A stretch of DNA of 64,000 nucleotides from Caenorhabditis remanei (lineage: Eukaryota > Nematoda > Chromadorea > Rhabditida > Rhabditidae): assembly GCF_010183535.1 (NCBI RefSeq), contig NC_071329.1:18738879-18802878 (forward strand), written 5' to 3'. Shown piece after piece: positions 1 to 10,985 of this stretch (position 1 is the first letter of the stretch; each line of letters opens with the position of its first letter). Position numbers and translations under genes: made by a program. The notes beneath the pieces are model-generated. The model searched no databases and was not told the DNA's origin. It saw nothing but the letters and a program-made list of their open reading frames with translations.

Positions 1-1062
1 TTCGCGATTCTGCAACCAAAATAAGTAAAATTAGCGAGTTTATAAGGTCAAATCAGCATTTTTCTAGTAAAAAATGCAAAAAAATCATAATTTTCCGCGA
101 AAAATCGACAAAAAACCAGTAGAAACGATGAGAGAACAAATTTTGGTCTGCTAGCTCACTACAAACTACAAAACTCGGAGCTACCAGACCAATCTTGGAA
201 AAAATGTGATTTTTGTCGAATTTTCGTCATTTTTCTATGATTTTTCGTATTTCTTGCAATTCTGAAACCAAAATAAGTAAAATTAGTGAGTTTATCAGGT
301 CAAATCTGCATTTTTCTAGCAAAAAATGAAAAAAAGGGTAATTTTTGCGAAAAATCGACAAAAAACCCAGCGAGAACGAATTTTGGTCTGCTAGCTCACT
401 ACAAACTACAAAACTCGGAGCTAGCAGACCAATCTTGGAAAATTGATTTTTTCGTCGAATTTTCGTGATTTTCCTCCGATTTTCAGTATTTTTCGCGATT
501 CTAAAGCCGAAATAAGTGAATCTAGTGAGTTTATCAGGTCAAATGAGCATTTTTCTAGTAAAAAATGCAAAAAATCCTAATTTTCCGCGAAAATTTACTA
601 AAAACCAGTGAAAACCCAGCGAGAATGAATTTTGGTCTGCTAGCTCACTACAAACTACAAATCAAAAGATAGCAGACCAACTTTGAGCGATTTTGTTGGT
701 TTTTTCCGATTTTCGGTATTTTTCGCGATTCTAAAGCCGAAATAAGTAAAATTAGTGAATTTATCAGATCAAATGAGCATTTTTCTCTCAAAAAATGCAA
801 AAAGTGTAATTTTCCGCGAAAAACCGACAAAAAAACAGTGAAAACCCAGCGAGAACGAATTTTGGTCTGCTAGCTCACTACAAACTACAAAACTCGGAGC
901 TAGCAGACCAATCAAGGAAAATTGATTTTTGTCGAATTTTCGTGATTTTTCTCCGATTTTTTTGGGATTTGCGCAATTCTGAAACCAAAATAAGTAAAAT
1001 TAGTGAGTTTATCAGATCAAATGAGCATTTTTCTAGTAAAAAAATGCAAAAAAATCAATTTT
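1..1062. repeat. ~240-bp tandem satellite, at least 4.4 copies, cut by the window edge
   Basis: The landmark TTTTGGTCTGCTAGCTCAC recurs at 141, 381, 630 and 870, giving periods of 240, 249 and 240. Each unit also carries AAAATAAGTAAAATTAGTGAG, then CATTTTTCTAGTAAAAAATG, then a CCGCGAAAAATCGAC block. Within each unit TGGTCTGCTAGCTC pairs with GAGCTAGCAGACCA about 20 bp later, so every monomer contains a small hairpin. The array continues leftwards outside the window. The small ORFs in it are not conserved between units and are not genes. Confidence 0.92.
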
Positions 1063-1076
1063 TTTAAAAATTTTCA

Positions 1077-2711
1077 TCATAAAATCTGATTTCCTCTCAT
1101 AATCTCATTGGCCTTCTGCGCCGCCTCTTTCCGTTTCGCCAGTCGTTGCTCTCGTTCTTCGACTTCTTGTTTCTTCTGATTCCGAAGACGTCGCATCGCG
1201 TCGGCATTCCGTTTCTCGGCGAGTGCCAAGTCGGTTTCAGTCATTTCTCGACGACGGGCGGCTCTTTTCTGGAAAAATCGATTGGAAATGTGGTTATCAG
1301 CTTGTAACGTGCTTTTTATCGACTTTTTTCCAGAAAAATCTGGAAAATATAAAGGAAACTGGAAAATTTTCAATGTTAGTTCAAAAACGCGTCAAAGGCG
1401 CGCCAGATATAGTTGGAAGCGACTGGAAATGTGATTTTCAGCTTGTAACGTGCCTTTTTATCGATTTTTGCGAAAAAAAATCTGGAAAAAATGAGAGAAA
1501 ATGGAAATTTTCAGTTTCAGTTCAAAAAAGCGTCAAAGGCGCGCCAGACACTCGATGTTTTATTTGAAATGGCTGAAAATTGACTCATCGGTGATTGAGA
1601 AGCTAAAAATCTCCTAATTTTATAGAAAAATCTGAAAAATTGCTGAAAAATCACCGAAAACCCAGTTTTTTGAGATTTCCGCGTCAAAGGCGCGCCAGAC
1701 ACTCTGAATTTGTCTCGAAAAAATTACTGAAATGTACACCAAAACGCATTGAATCGGGAAAATGTTTTCTTATTTTCAGTTTCCTGCTGATTCTGAAGAT
1801 ATTTATCGATTTTTTGCAGAAAAATCTGGAAAAATTGAAATTTTCAGTTCTTTTTTTTCAAAAAATCGAATTTTATACTGGATTCAAACAATTTTCCGTC
1901 ATAAAATGTGTTATTTTTGAAAAATTTCGCCTCGAAAAGTGTCTAAACGCCGTTTCGGAGGCAAATTTAGAGTGTCTGGCGCGTCTTTGACGCGAAAATC
2001 ACGAAAATCGCAAAAAACTCGGTCTTCGGTGATTTTTCAGCAATTTTTCAGATTTTTCCATAAAAAATATTGCGATTTTTAGCTTAAGCATGTTCTTAAT
2101 AACCTATGAGCCAATTTTCAGCCAGCTCGAATAAGAAATCGAGCGTCTGGCGCGCCTTTGACGCGACAATCGCAGAAAACTGGGGTTTCTGTGATTTTTC
2201 ACCATTTTTACAGATTTTTCTGTGAAAATATTGCGATTTTCAGTTTCAGCATGCTTCGAATTAGCTTCCAGTTAATTTGTACTACTTCTGGCGTGCCGTT
2301 GACGCGTTTTTTTCGATTCTCGAACCTTTGAGCGCGGCGTCATCGTTTTTCGCTTGGAATGTGGTGCCCGAGCTCTCAAATTATTTTCGATTTCACTTCT
2401 CTCCTGTTCCGTCATCATATCTTCCACTTGTTCGTGTAGCTGAGATCTGAATTGGAAAAATTGAAAAAAAATTTGGAAAAAATTGGAAAAAATCGATAAC
2501 TACTTGATTTCTTCGATGACTTGTGTCTTCTTCCGGCTCACAACGTCTCGAATCACTTTTGCATTCGTCGCGGTTTGCTGGCGGACCTAAAAAATTACAA
2601 AATTACAAAAAAAATTCAAAAAATCGATACCTGACGGAGACGAGCGATCCGCCGACGCTCTTTTTCTTGCCGGATAAGCTCCGCCTTCTGTTCTTCACGT
2701 AATTTGACCAT
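1077..2711 (-). CDS. 158-aa highly charged coiled-coil protein, 4 exons
   Basis: Exons on the minus strand: 2711-2631, 2586-2504, 2446-2326 and 1268-1077. All junctions have GT/AG ends and the phases add up to 159 codons including TGA. The protein starts MVKLREEQKAEL and is almost entirely Arg/Lys/Glu/Gln-rich helix without Pro, except for a short basic linker (RAPHSKRKTMTPRSKKRAARR) near the middle. The start ATG lies four bases after a CTAG acceptor-like site, compatible with SL1 trans-splicing. A longer gene with further 5' exons cannot be excluded. The pattern ERRRxxRLxQVRxQ...IRxxVxxRKxQ reminds me of the N-terminal coiled coil of centriolar CEP295/Ana1, but that is from memory and untested. 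No catalytic domain is visible. The stop codon lies about 15 bp from the satellite. Confidence 0.72.
1269..2325. repeat. Mirror-image array of ~145-bp modules in intron 3 of the coiled-coil gene
   Basis: Three copies of a module ending in CGTCAAAGGCGCGCCAGA read rightwards (near 1388, 1530 and 1680). Three copies read leftwards as TCTGGCGCGYCTTTGACGCG (near 1974, 2145 and 2287). Between motifs each module has a stretch like TCGATTTTTGCGAAAAAAAA followed by TCTGGAAAAA and TTTTCAGTT. The whole intron is therefore a large imperfect inverted repeat. Confidence 0.8.
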
Positions 2712-3002
2712 TTGACTAGTAGATGTTAGTAGGGAATCTTCAAAAATCAAAAAAAATGTTGAAAATGATTAAAAATCGCCGGAAAAATAATTGAATTCGA
2801 AGTTCGCGCTGAGATCCGGTTATGCGTCAGCAAAAATCGCGAAACGCGTCAAGCGACAGGTTTGCGCCTTTTCAGTTTTCGGCGGGTGTTTGAAAACAAG
2901 TTTTATCTATCCTATCGGATTTTTTGGTGTTTTACGGGATTTTTCTGGATTTTTCCGCGAAAAATCGCGAATAAAATCGAAAAAAGTAGAAACCAATTGA
3001 AT
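2712..3002. other. Intergenic, nothing recognised
   Basis: This gap separates the coiled-coil gene from the collagen 3' end. It holds a partial ACGCGTCAAGCGACAGG motif near 2847 and short ORFs without coding character. Confidence 0.5.
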
Positions 3003-3008
3003 TTTATT
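3003..3008 (-). terminator. AATAAA polyadenylation signal for the collagen gene
   Basis: AATAAA on the minus strand, about 70 bp after the collagen TAA stop at 3079-3081. Confidence 0.6.
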
Positions 3009-3078
3009 GGAAACACCCATATTGACGGGCGGTTGATTTCATTATTGTGAAAAAATGGCAAAAAATTGGGGAAACGGT

Positions 3079-6000
3079 TTAATATCCTGGTGGAGTTCTT
3101 GGAATTGGGCAGTGCTCGCAGCCTCCTGGCTCTCCTGGTGGTCCTTGTGGTCCCTGAAAATTGAAAAATTAAGAAAAGTCGATAAAAATCGATAAAAATC
3201 ATTTTTGAGCCGGTGAAATGGTGCATCTGTCTGTCTGTCGGTATGTCTGTGTGTCCGATGTCCGGATGTTCAGTATTTAAGGTGTTGATGCAAATGCACA
3301 ACTCTAGTTTTCAGTATTTTTTCAGAAAAATTTGAATTTTTGATTTTTTAGATTTTTCTCAAAAAAACTATGAAAAATTTCTAAATTTGTTTTGAGCAAA
3401 CACGCTCTACTGTATTAATCTGATTTTCTCGAAAAAACCAAAAAAAACGCTAAAATCCGCGAAAACCAAAATTTTTCGAAATTTTGGCAGTGGAGCGCGT
3501 TTGCTTAGCTCCAAATGTCCAGATTTTAAATTTCGATTCTCTTAGCAAATGCGCTCCACCGAGGAACCCATAATGTTGGAAAAACTGCTCAAAAAGCGCT
3601 AAAAATCCACCAAAAACCGAACATTTTGATGTTTTCTCGGTGGAGCGCGTTTGCACAGCTCCAAATGTCTGTCTGTGTGTCCAAATATCTGGTTTTTGTT
3701 TGAAATGCAAGCGCGCTCTACCGATGAACTCATTTTCATGAATAAATACTCAAAACCGCTCAAAAAAGGTAAAATCCGCAAAAATTCTCAAATTTTGAAA
3801 TTTTGTCAACGGAGCGCGTTTGCACACCACATATTTTGACTAGCTCTGTGTCTGTCTGTCTGTGTGTCGGTGTGCAAGGATGTCCAGATGTCTGTCCGGA
3901 TGTCCGTCAGTAAATCCGGATATCCTAAAGGCTGCAGATGCACCATGTCTGAGCGATCCCCTGAGATCCGGAGCTCTGTCTGTCTGTGTGTCTGTATGTC
4001 TGTGTGTCCGGATGTCCTACACATACAAATTATATATGCCTAGAAATCTGAAGACGTGATAATTCTGAATCCGTTTTCAGATTTCGGCTAGGGTCAATAT
4101 GATGGGAGTTACATCGATTTGAATTTCAGAAAGGGTCTCTTCCCCCTCAAAGCTTCGTAACTACCTTCAAACTGGCCAGATTTCAAAAATTCAAACGGTT
4201 TCAGAATCCTCACGTCTTCGGCTTTTCAGACATATCAAACTTGAATGTGTAGGACATCTGGACACATAGATGGACACACAGACAGAGATTGGTTTGAAAA
4301 CTGATGACTTTAAAATTGTTATATCTCGCTTCAAAATTTTCCGATTTCAAAAATTCAAACTGATTCTGAATTCACAGCACTCACCTCAGGTCCCTGTGGT
4401 CCCTGCTCTCCAACTGGTCCAGGCCGTCCAGCATCTCCAAGCGGTCCTTGTGGTCCCTCCGAATTGCCACCATCCAATCCAGCCTCTCCACGTGGTCCAG
4501 GCGCTCCACGGACTCCCTTGTGTCCAGCAGGTCCAGCAGGTCCATTGATTTGATTGATACGTCCTGGAGCACCTTTTGGTCCGCTAACTCCTTGCCGTCC
4601 CGGTGGTCCCATCATACCCGGTGGTCCCTGCATTCCATTGGCACCAGCCTTTCCGTCTGGTCCGTTCTCCCCATTGCCACCCTTTGGTCCTTGTGGTCCC
4701 TTTGATCCAGCCATTCCTTGTGGTCCTGGTGGTCCTGGTGGACAGATAATACATGGCTCATTGACAATTGCACTCTCCAAAAGTGATCCCTCTTTTCCGT
4801 CGGTTCCATCGTTCCCACGGACTCCGTCTTGTCCAGCGTTACCGTCGTCTCCAGGTGCTCCTGGTGGTCCGGCTGGTCCCTGTTGGCATGAGCAGCAGGT
4901 TGGCGCTGGTTCGGAGTTGGTGACTGGCGCGCCGTAGCCGCCGGCGGCTGGTGGGTTTGGAGAGGAGTATTGACGCTTTTGACGGTGAGCGAAGAGATGG
5001 GGCATGTCGATGTCGTGGATTTGAGCCCACATGTCGCGGGAGCGGGTCTGAAAGGCAGATTGAATATTTGACATTGTTTAAGATCGCCTAAGAACGGTTC
5101 AGATCGGTTGAGATCGGCTAACTGACTTTGAGATCCCGTCACAGAGTCCCCTGTCATAAGCAAGTTTAGCTCTTCATTTTTGTAGTTGCCAACTTTTTGA
5201 TAGATCCGCCCACTTTTGAGATATGCGCCTTTAAAGTAGGCTAGCTTCTTTTCTTCTAGCTCCTCTCTGTCTTTAAAGGCGCATATTTCAAAAGTGGGCG
5301 GAGCTATCAAAAAGTGGTCAACTACAAAAATAATTGTCTTGTTTTGCTCAATACAATGAGTATAAATATGGAAAGAAGGGAAAACAGGATTTCGTCAAAA
5401 TTTCGAAAAACCTAGTCTGGCCTAGCCAAGGTCCTTTTCTCGGAGTACAGTAGTCATGTACCGTCTGACTCTCGTTCTCCTTGAAGGCGCTCTAATTGCT
5501 TGGTACGCTCTAAGTCTACCGCATCTCTAGGGGCTTCTTCACAGAAGCTAAGTCTCAGGTACCGTAACCAATAGACCAATGACTCTAAGGCTACTGTACT
5601 TGCTGTCTAAGGCCATCATTGTAAAAGGCTACCGTACCCTTAGACAGTCTTCACTAGACTTTAGGTCAGCTCTGTGAGCTTATGTGTATGCACAGTCCGT
5701 CCGGACCAGCTGAGGTTCAGGTACCGAAATCACGATTCTCATAAAGACGGTCAGCGTTCAAAGCTATACTATCCAATTCTGCACAACCTAAGCTTCAGTA
5801 ATATGTTGCTACCGTAATCTCTAGGCAAGCATCAACAGCCTAAAGCTCTGTTACCGTACCCTATGCTCCCTAAGCTTTCTATCTAGCTCCAACAGTCTAA
5901 GGCTGTGTTACCGTACCACCTCAGCTACCGTACCCCTACTAACCTTACAAAAATCGGCCTCAATAATCAAATGGCTTTGGAATCCGGCGACGTACGAGTA

Positions 6001-6105
6001 CAACATCGGGAGTATCACGATCGCCGCGATGACAGCCACCGTCGAGACAACGATGGCAAGGAAGGCCACACGACGGAGCTCCTTGTGCTCCGATGTCTCC
6101 ATCAT
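3079..6105 (-). CDS. Nematode cuticle collagen, 299 aa, 3 exons
   Basis: Exons on the minus strand: 6105-5944, 5047-4385 and 3153-3079, all phase 0. Exon 1 encodes [20 protein letters not shown]..., the cuticle-collagen N-terminal domain with a signal-anchor helix, ending ...EADFCK. Exon 2 opens [14 protein letters not shown], then HRQKRQY, a subtilisin/furin-type (BLI-4-like) cleavage site. It continues with short Cys clusters (TCCSC, PCIIC) flanking Gly-X-Y blocks. Exon 3 completes the triple helix and ends [15 protein letters not shown]. Length and Cys layout are typical of secreted exoskeletal collagens. The start is placed at the first of two tandem ATGs, just after a TTTTTCAG acceptor-like site near 6123 (probably SL1). 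Introns are unusually large for a collagen (0.9 and 1.2 kb) because of repeats. It is surely a col family member, but I cannot name the orthologue. Confidence 0.95.
3154..4384. repeat. Collagen intron 2: interleaved GTCTGTCTGTGTGTCC and GGAGCGCGTTTGC motifs
   Basis: Runs of GTCTGTCTGTGTGTCCGGATGTCC-like sequence occur near 3225-3270, 3665-3690, 3848-3920, 3973-4018 and 4246-4285. Between them, copies of GTGGAGCGCGTTTGC or its complement lie near 3390, 3488, 3545, 3640, 3705 and 3810. The same two motifs recur elsewhere (for example 22430, 25550, 51975, 52070 and 57460). Confidence 0.75.
4030..4290. repeat. Repeat with GAAGACGTGAGGATTCTGAA arms (family E)
   Basis: Inverted copies of an AGCTGAAGACGTGAGGATTC-type arm lie at 4040-4080 and 4190-4230. 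Related copies occur at 22070-22460, 25295-25580 and 25640-25900, with half copies near 13210 and 36112. Confidence 0.65.
5177..5330. repeat. Palindrome family A, copy in collagen intron 1
   Basis: The left arm TTGACAACTTTTTGATAGCT, CCGCCCACTTTTGAGATATG, CGCCTTTAAAG is followed by a ~40-bp loop and the reverse complement. The flank at 5095-5150 carries GATCGGTTGAGATCGGCTAA and GAGATCCCGTCAC, which also border other copies. Confidence 0.85.
5440..5940. repeat. Degenerate TACCGTACC / CTAAGGCT repeat in collagen intron 1
   Basis: TACCGTA-like cores appear near 5459, 5511, 5560, 5631, 5723, 5811, 5852, 5912 and 5926, interleaved with CTAAGGCT or CTAAGCTT. The spacing is irregular (15-90 bp), so this is a decayed minisatellite rather than a clean array. 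Confidence 0.6.
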
Positions 6106-6330
6106 CTTGTGGTTTTGGCGGGCTGAAAAATGGGAAAATAAGGATTCAGAATTGGGGATGACTACACGGATATAAGAAATAAGAAATAAGAAGAAGCAGA
6201 AAGGTATATCGGACTGGATAGCGGCGGGATAAGGAATGCGGTTTATATGGGGTGTCCTCCTCCCATGTCGGACAGGAAGACAGGACACTGGACTGAAAAT
6301 CGGATAGGGAACTGCGTAAGGGACGGCGTC

Positions 6331-6340
6331 CTTTTATAGG
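6331..6340 (-). promoter_or_regulatory. TATA-like box upstream of the collagen gene
   Basis: CCTATAAAAG on the minus strand, about 230 bp upstream of the collagen ATG. Strong TATA boxes are common in cuticle collagen promoters. The G-rich block at 6420-6480 (GGGGGCGGGGC and a run of G) just upstream supports a promoter here. Confidence 0.5.
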
Positions 6341-6702
6341 ATCGACGGGTGCCTAGAGCGATACGGATGCGTGAGAGAGTGTAGGCGCCGAGTGGAGACG
6401 CAGAGAGATTCTTGGCGCGGCGGGGATAACGGGAGAGAGAAAAGGGGGCGGGGCGTCCTGGTCGGGAGAGGGGGGGGGGAAGGGAAAGTGGACTGGGAAG
6501 AAGAGATGGAGAAACTTTGAAGGAGGCTCGATAATTAAAATGGGGGACTAATTAAATTTTTTTTAATGACCAAAATGACCTGAAATAACCTAAAATAGTA
6601 GGACCTTTACGATTTTTTCCGCAAACCCGATTTATCTCAAAATCTAAAACTGATAAAAGAAAATTGTTAACTATAGTAATAATCTACATAAAATTCTACG
6701 TA

Positions 6703-6861
6703 TTTTTGTAGTAGACAACTTTTCGATAGCTCCTCCCACTTTTGAGATATGCGCCTTTAAAGATTGACTGGGGTGTCGGCAGCGCGCGCGCTCCCTTCGT
6801 CTTTAAAGGCGCACATCACAAAAGTGGGCGGAGCTATCGAAAAGATGTCAACAAAAAAAAT
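6703..6861. repeat. Palindrome family A
   Basis: Arms as in the 5177 copy. The loop contains ACTGGGGTGTCGGCAGCGCG, the reverse complement of the loop seen at 14330 and 49300. Confidence 0.85.
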
Positions 6862-7214
6862 GATCAACTGGGTTTGATCTACAAAATAAATGTCAATTTG
6901 ACTATTGACTTGTTTGACAGGTTCTCAAAAATGTCCGATTTTTAACGAAAAACAAACTTTTTGATTTTGAGTTATTGACTGTAAAAACTTTAATTTTTGA
7001 AAGGATTTTTTAAAGAATCCATTCGAGTTTTGTGAAATTTAAGCATAAATTTGCTAAAATTTGTTAAAATCGGTCAAAAATGGGCAAAAATGGGGAAAAT
7101 GGAGAAAATGGACTAGAACATCGTAAAAATTACTTTGACAACCCGTTACGGCTCTTATTTTTGCTTAAAAGTTAACAAATTTGTATTCATTTTGTAGATC
7201 AAAACTAGTAGATC
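6862..7214. other. AT-rich spacer, nothing recognised
   Basis: No ORF or repeat core. GACAACCCGTTACGGCTCTT at its right resembles the sequence flanking other family A copies. Confidence 0.4.
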
Positions 7215-7382
7215 ATTTTTATAATTGACAACTTTTCGATAGCTCCTCCCACTTTTGAGTTATGCGCCTTTAAAGAAGGATAGCTTCTTGGCGCTCTTCC
7301 TCTATCTCTTTCTCCTCTATCTTTAAAGGCGCATATCTCAAAAATGGGCGGAGCTATCAAAAAGTTGTCAACTACAAAAATG
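7215..7382. repeat. Palindrome family A
   Basis: Full arms with a 45-bp loop (AGGATAGCTTCTTGGCGCTC region) between the two CTTTAAAG blocks. Confidence 0.85.
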
Positions 7383-7529
7383 GAGATCCTAATTTGATCT
7401 ACACAACACATGTAAATTTGAATGTGTAGATCAAAACTGGAAGCTATGACGAGATATCAAAGTTGACCGAGTTTTCTCAAAAATTCGAAATCTCTTTGTT
7501 TGATGTCTCTTTCCGAAATGTTTCTCCAA

Positions 7530-7740
7530 TCTGGCGTGACGTTGGCGCGTTTTTGTTTTTACTTGATGGATCCAAGATACAAGTGAATTATATAGTTTGA
7601 GGTTTTATTGAGTCTGGCGTGTCGTTGGCGCGTTTTCAATACAATGGAGTTTAACGATCAACTTGCTCAAGTCGGGCGTATCGTTGGCGCGTTTTAAATT
7701 GTCAGATGTGGAGCTGTCGCGCCTTGTGCGCGTTTTGTTG
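7530..7740. repeat. Cluster of GTCTGGCGTGTCGTTGGCGCG motifs
   Basis: Four copies in about 200 bp (near 7532, 7613, 7672 and 7708), all in the same orientation, variants of the CGTCAAAGGCGCGCCAGAC motif read on the other strand. A poly-C run (7946-7962) follows in the otherwise featureless 7741-8350 stretch. Confidence 0.7.
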
Positions 7741-8351
7741 TGGATACCCTAACCTCTGAAATTTCTGAAATTTTCATATATATATTTTCCCTTTTCTTTT
7801 TATAAATATTTTTATTATGTCAGTTATTTTTCTGGAATTTTCAATTGTTCCATTTATCTCCTGATTGACGCCATTATGATGAATATACATATAGAAAATT
7901 TAATCCCTTTTTTCAGGTATTTTCATATGAATATGCTCATCATCCCCCCCCCCCCCCCCCTCCTTTGGCAATGTGAATTAGAAGAATATGTTGAATATCA
8001 AAAAGTCAAAACTTTTTCAAAACTTTTTTTTCATTTTTTTTCGGTTGAAAACATCTAATTAGAAAAAAGTTTTTTTGTTTTTTAAGAAATCCGCTCTGTT
8101 GGAAATGTCAAAATTCTCTATTCAACCGTGTTATTAATCATCTGAAAAGGGAGAGAGAGAAAACTGATCATTACTGAGAACTTTTGAATTCTGCACTCGG
8201 TTTTTCTAGTTAGAAGGAGTGAGTGGGTGTAGTGTTTAGGCTCTAGCTCAGGCTGTCGAGGCTACAACTCATAGAAGATCATGAAGACAAAGTTCCTATG
8301 TTTATAGTTTTTTTCTTCGAAAGTTTTCCGTTGCAATTCAATTAATTTATA

Positions 8352-8773
8352 CAGTACTGGCCATAAAGAATGCGACACTTGTAGTTTTTAGTTGAAAATG
8401 GTCAACATTGTGACAGTGACACGGCTTCCCTGATAGTCTCACAATATCGATAGTTTATGAACTATACAGATCACAAATAGAGCTTTATTTTTGTAGTTGA
8501 CAACTTTTTTGTACAGACACTCCCTAGAGAGTTATGGTCATTTTATTACGAAATGGGGCAATTTGAGGGAGAAATTACTTTGTCGATATGTAACTCTCTA
8601 AGGAGTGTCCGTACAAAAAAGTTGTCAACTACAAAAATGGAGCTCTACCTTTGATCTGTTCGATCCATAAAAAATTAATTTTGTAGGACAGTTAGTTTTA
8701 CTACGACACAGTCTCAAAGTTGGGCATTTTCAACTGAAAAAGGCGCAACTTAATATACTTTTGAGCGGTACTG
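8352..8773. mobile_element. Family B palindromic MITE, diverged, TA-flanked
   Basis: Ends CAGTACTGG...and...CGGTACTG are bounded by TA at 8350-8351 and 8774-8775. Internal arms contain GTTGACAACTTTTTTGTACA, GACACTCCCTAGAGAGTTA and their complements. TA duplication and CAGT ends suggest a Tc1/mariner-mobilised non-autonomous element. No coding capacity. Confidence 0.8.
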
Positions 8774-8780
8774 TATATAA

Positions 8781-9010
8781 TTGGAAAGCTTAAAAAACGC
8801 TGATTTCAAATATATATTCAGTTTTTGCCTTTGCTGCCTGGTATTCAAGAAAAAAGAAATCAAAGTTCTGAAAAATTACAATATTTTTTGCTATTTTTTT
8901 GCCATTTTTCCCAACTTTGACCTCGTTTTTTCCACGAATTTCAAGCCTCGAGGGCAAAAACTGAATATAAATTTAAAATCAGCGTTTTTCTCAGCTTTCC
9001 AATGCCAACG
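8781..9010. repeat. Family K palindrome
   Basis: AAAACGCTGATTTCAAATAT / TTTAAAATCAGCGTTTTTCT and ATTCAGTTTTTGCC / GGCAAAAACTGAATAT form the arms. A related, more diverged copy lies at 26540-26770. ORFs on both strands here are by-products of the symmetry. Confidence 0.7.
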
Positions 9011-9319
9011 ACGCCCCATCCATTCTAAAGTTTTTGTTTTCTGAAACTTTTTTCCGTTTAAATAATACTCCCACGTGTTCCAATGACCTTTCATTTTCCC
9101 ACGTCAATCTTCTCATTTTTCTTTCTTCCGTCAGAAAATGGAAAAATATATTCATTTTGAAATGATTTGAATCTTCTCAATAATAACATTCATCTATCTA
9201 TCCACTACTACTGTAAGACTCTTCTGAAAATTCACTCAAGTGAGTTAATTGGGTAATTAGGGAATAAAATAAAATATTTCCAACAAAAAACTCCAAAAAC
9301 GCTTTAGGCATCCTGACAA

Positions 9320-9530
9320 CATAAAAGCTGTCGTGCCTTTGGCGCCTTTTCTCTCAAAATTCTAATTTTCGTTTGTAAGGCTGTCGCGCCTTCAGCGCGT
9401 TTTCTCCCAAAATTCTAATTTTCGTTTGTAAGGCTGTCGCGCCTTTGGCGCCCTTCTTCCAGGGTTCTAGTTCTAAGATAGTCTTAAGGTCTGTCACTAT
9501 TTGAAGCTGTCGCGCCTTAGGTGCGTTTTT
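9320..9530. repeat. Cluster of GCTGTCGCGCCTTTGGCGC motifs
   Basis: Four copies about 60 bp apart (near 9328, 9381, 9432 and 9506). The AAGGCTGTCGCGCC context is shared, and two copies are preceded by TTCTAATTTTCGTTTGT, so this is a short tandem array of the dispersed motif. Confidence 0.7.
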
Positions 9531-9828
9531 GCTGAAATCCTAGAGTGGCACTCCCTTCCCATCAGTTTTATGTATTTTTTGTCAAAATTTTCACAATTTT
9601 TCCAACAAAAAATAACAATGAGACGACGCTCCTCATAAAACAAACAGATCATACTCACATACGTACCAAATAGTACACAGAGAGATCAGTGTGTGTGTGT
9701 GTCATAGTAGGCGATTAGTGTTTCGTGTAATAAATAAATGAAATAATCAAACAGAATTCACTTTTTTTCAAAATGAAAATTGGTTTTTACTCGGTTCATG
9801 TGTTTTCTGTGTCATCGTAGTCTATGTA

Positions 9829-10280
9829 CAGTACCGGACAAAAAGGTATCAACTTTGCCTGTTTTCAGTGGAAAATGACCAACTTTGAGAGTGTGTCATA
9901 GTAATTCTGATTGTCACACCATGAAAATTTTTAATGGAGCATACAAATCAAAAGTAGAGCTCCATTTTTGTAGTTGACAACTTTTTTGTACGGACACTCC
10001 CTAGCAAGTTACATATCGTCGAAGTAATTTCTCCCTCAAATCGACCAATTTCTGTGCAAAATAGTGCGATTTTTGAGCTGTCCTCTTAAAATGACCATAA
10101 CTCTCTAGTGAGTGCTCGTAGAAAAAAGTTGTCAACTACAAAAATGGAGCTCTACGTTCAATCTCCATGATCCATTAAAAGTTTTCATGGTGTGACAATC
10201 AGAATTACTATGGTACACTCTCAAAGTTGGTCATTTTCCACTGAAAACAGCCAAAGTTGATACCTTTTTGTCCGGTTCTC
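9829..10280. mobile_element. Family B palindromic MITE
   Basis: Begins CAGTACCGGACAAAAAGGTA after TA and ends TACCTTTTTGTCCGGTTCTC before TA. The arms are reverse complements (AACTTTGAGAGTGTGTCATA, TTGTCACACCATGAAAA, TTGACAACTTTTTTGTACGG). No ORF. The right terminus has decayed (GGTTCTC for GGTACTG). Confidence 0.9.
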
Positions 10281-10589
10281 TAGGCAGGTGAAAATTGTGA
10301 AAATTATTTTTTTTTAGTTAATATTGTTTTTATTTAAAATTGGGACAAGATTTTGTATATTTGTTTGAAAACGGGTCCAGGACGTTTTAATTTAAGTTTT
10401 ATGAAAAAAAAGTGTCCAATTTTTCATCGAAACTGTGAACATTTTCAATGATTTTTCAGAATTTCTTGTAATTCTGAATAATAGTAGAAAATTTGACTTT
10501 TTCGAAAAAAAATTGAATCACAAATTTCCTTGTTATAGTTTCAACAAATAGTTTCCAAATGCGAAAACTTTGATTTTTTATCCCTAATG

Positions 10590-10735
10590 TTTTTCGATTT
10601 CCGCGCCAAAGGCGCCCCAGCCTGGACTTTCAAGGCGCGCCAGATATTCTAGTCACTCAGGGGTACTTGCGATAGAAGTTCTTACCGAACCTTTGATACT
10701 AGTTAATGCGCGTCAAAGGAACGCCAGCCAGGACG
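10590..10735. repeat. Three GGCGCGCCAG-type motifs
   Basis: CGCGCCAAAGGCGCCCCAG, AAGGCGCGCCAGATA and CGCGTCAAAGGAACGCCAG, spaced 30-95 bp apart. Confidence 0.6.
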
Positions 10736-10744
10736 TTTTGAAGC

Positions 10745-10985
10745 AGCCATTTTCAGCCAATTTTAGCTTTTTCCGCCATTTTCAGTCTATTTTAGCCATT
10801 TTCAGTTAATTGTCAGCCATTTTCAGCTTTTTTCCGCCATTTTCAGTCTATTTTAGCTATTTTCAGCCAATCTCAGCTTTTTTCAGCGGATTGTAGCCAT
10901 TGTCAGCCATTTTCAGCTATTTTCAGCCTTTTTTAGCCAATTTTAGTCATTTTTAGCCATTTTTAGCAATTTTCAGTAGCTATTT
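10745..10985. repeat. Degenerate tandem repeat CAGCCATTTTCAGTC
   Basis: About 18 imperfect units of 10-15 bp on the pattern TTTTCAGCCA / TTTTAGCCA. Similar runs border other repeats in the window. Confidence 0.75.

Noticed and set aside
4554..4937. Proline/Gly-rich ORF on the plus strand
   Set aside because: It is the antisense of the collagen Gly-X-Y exon. The minus-strand frame has the family N-terminus, Cys knots and splice sites.
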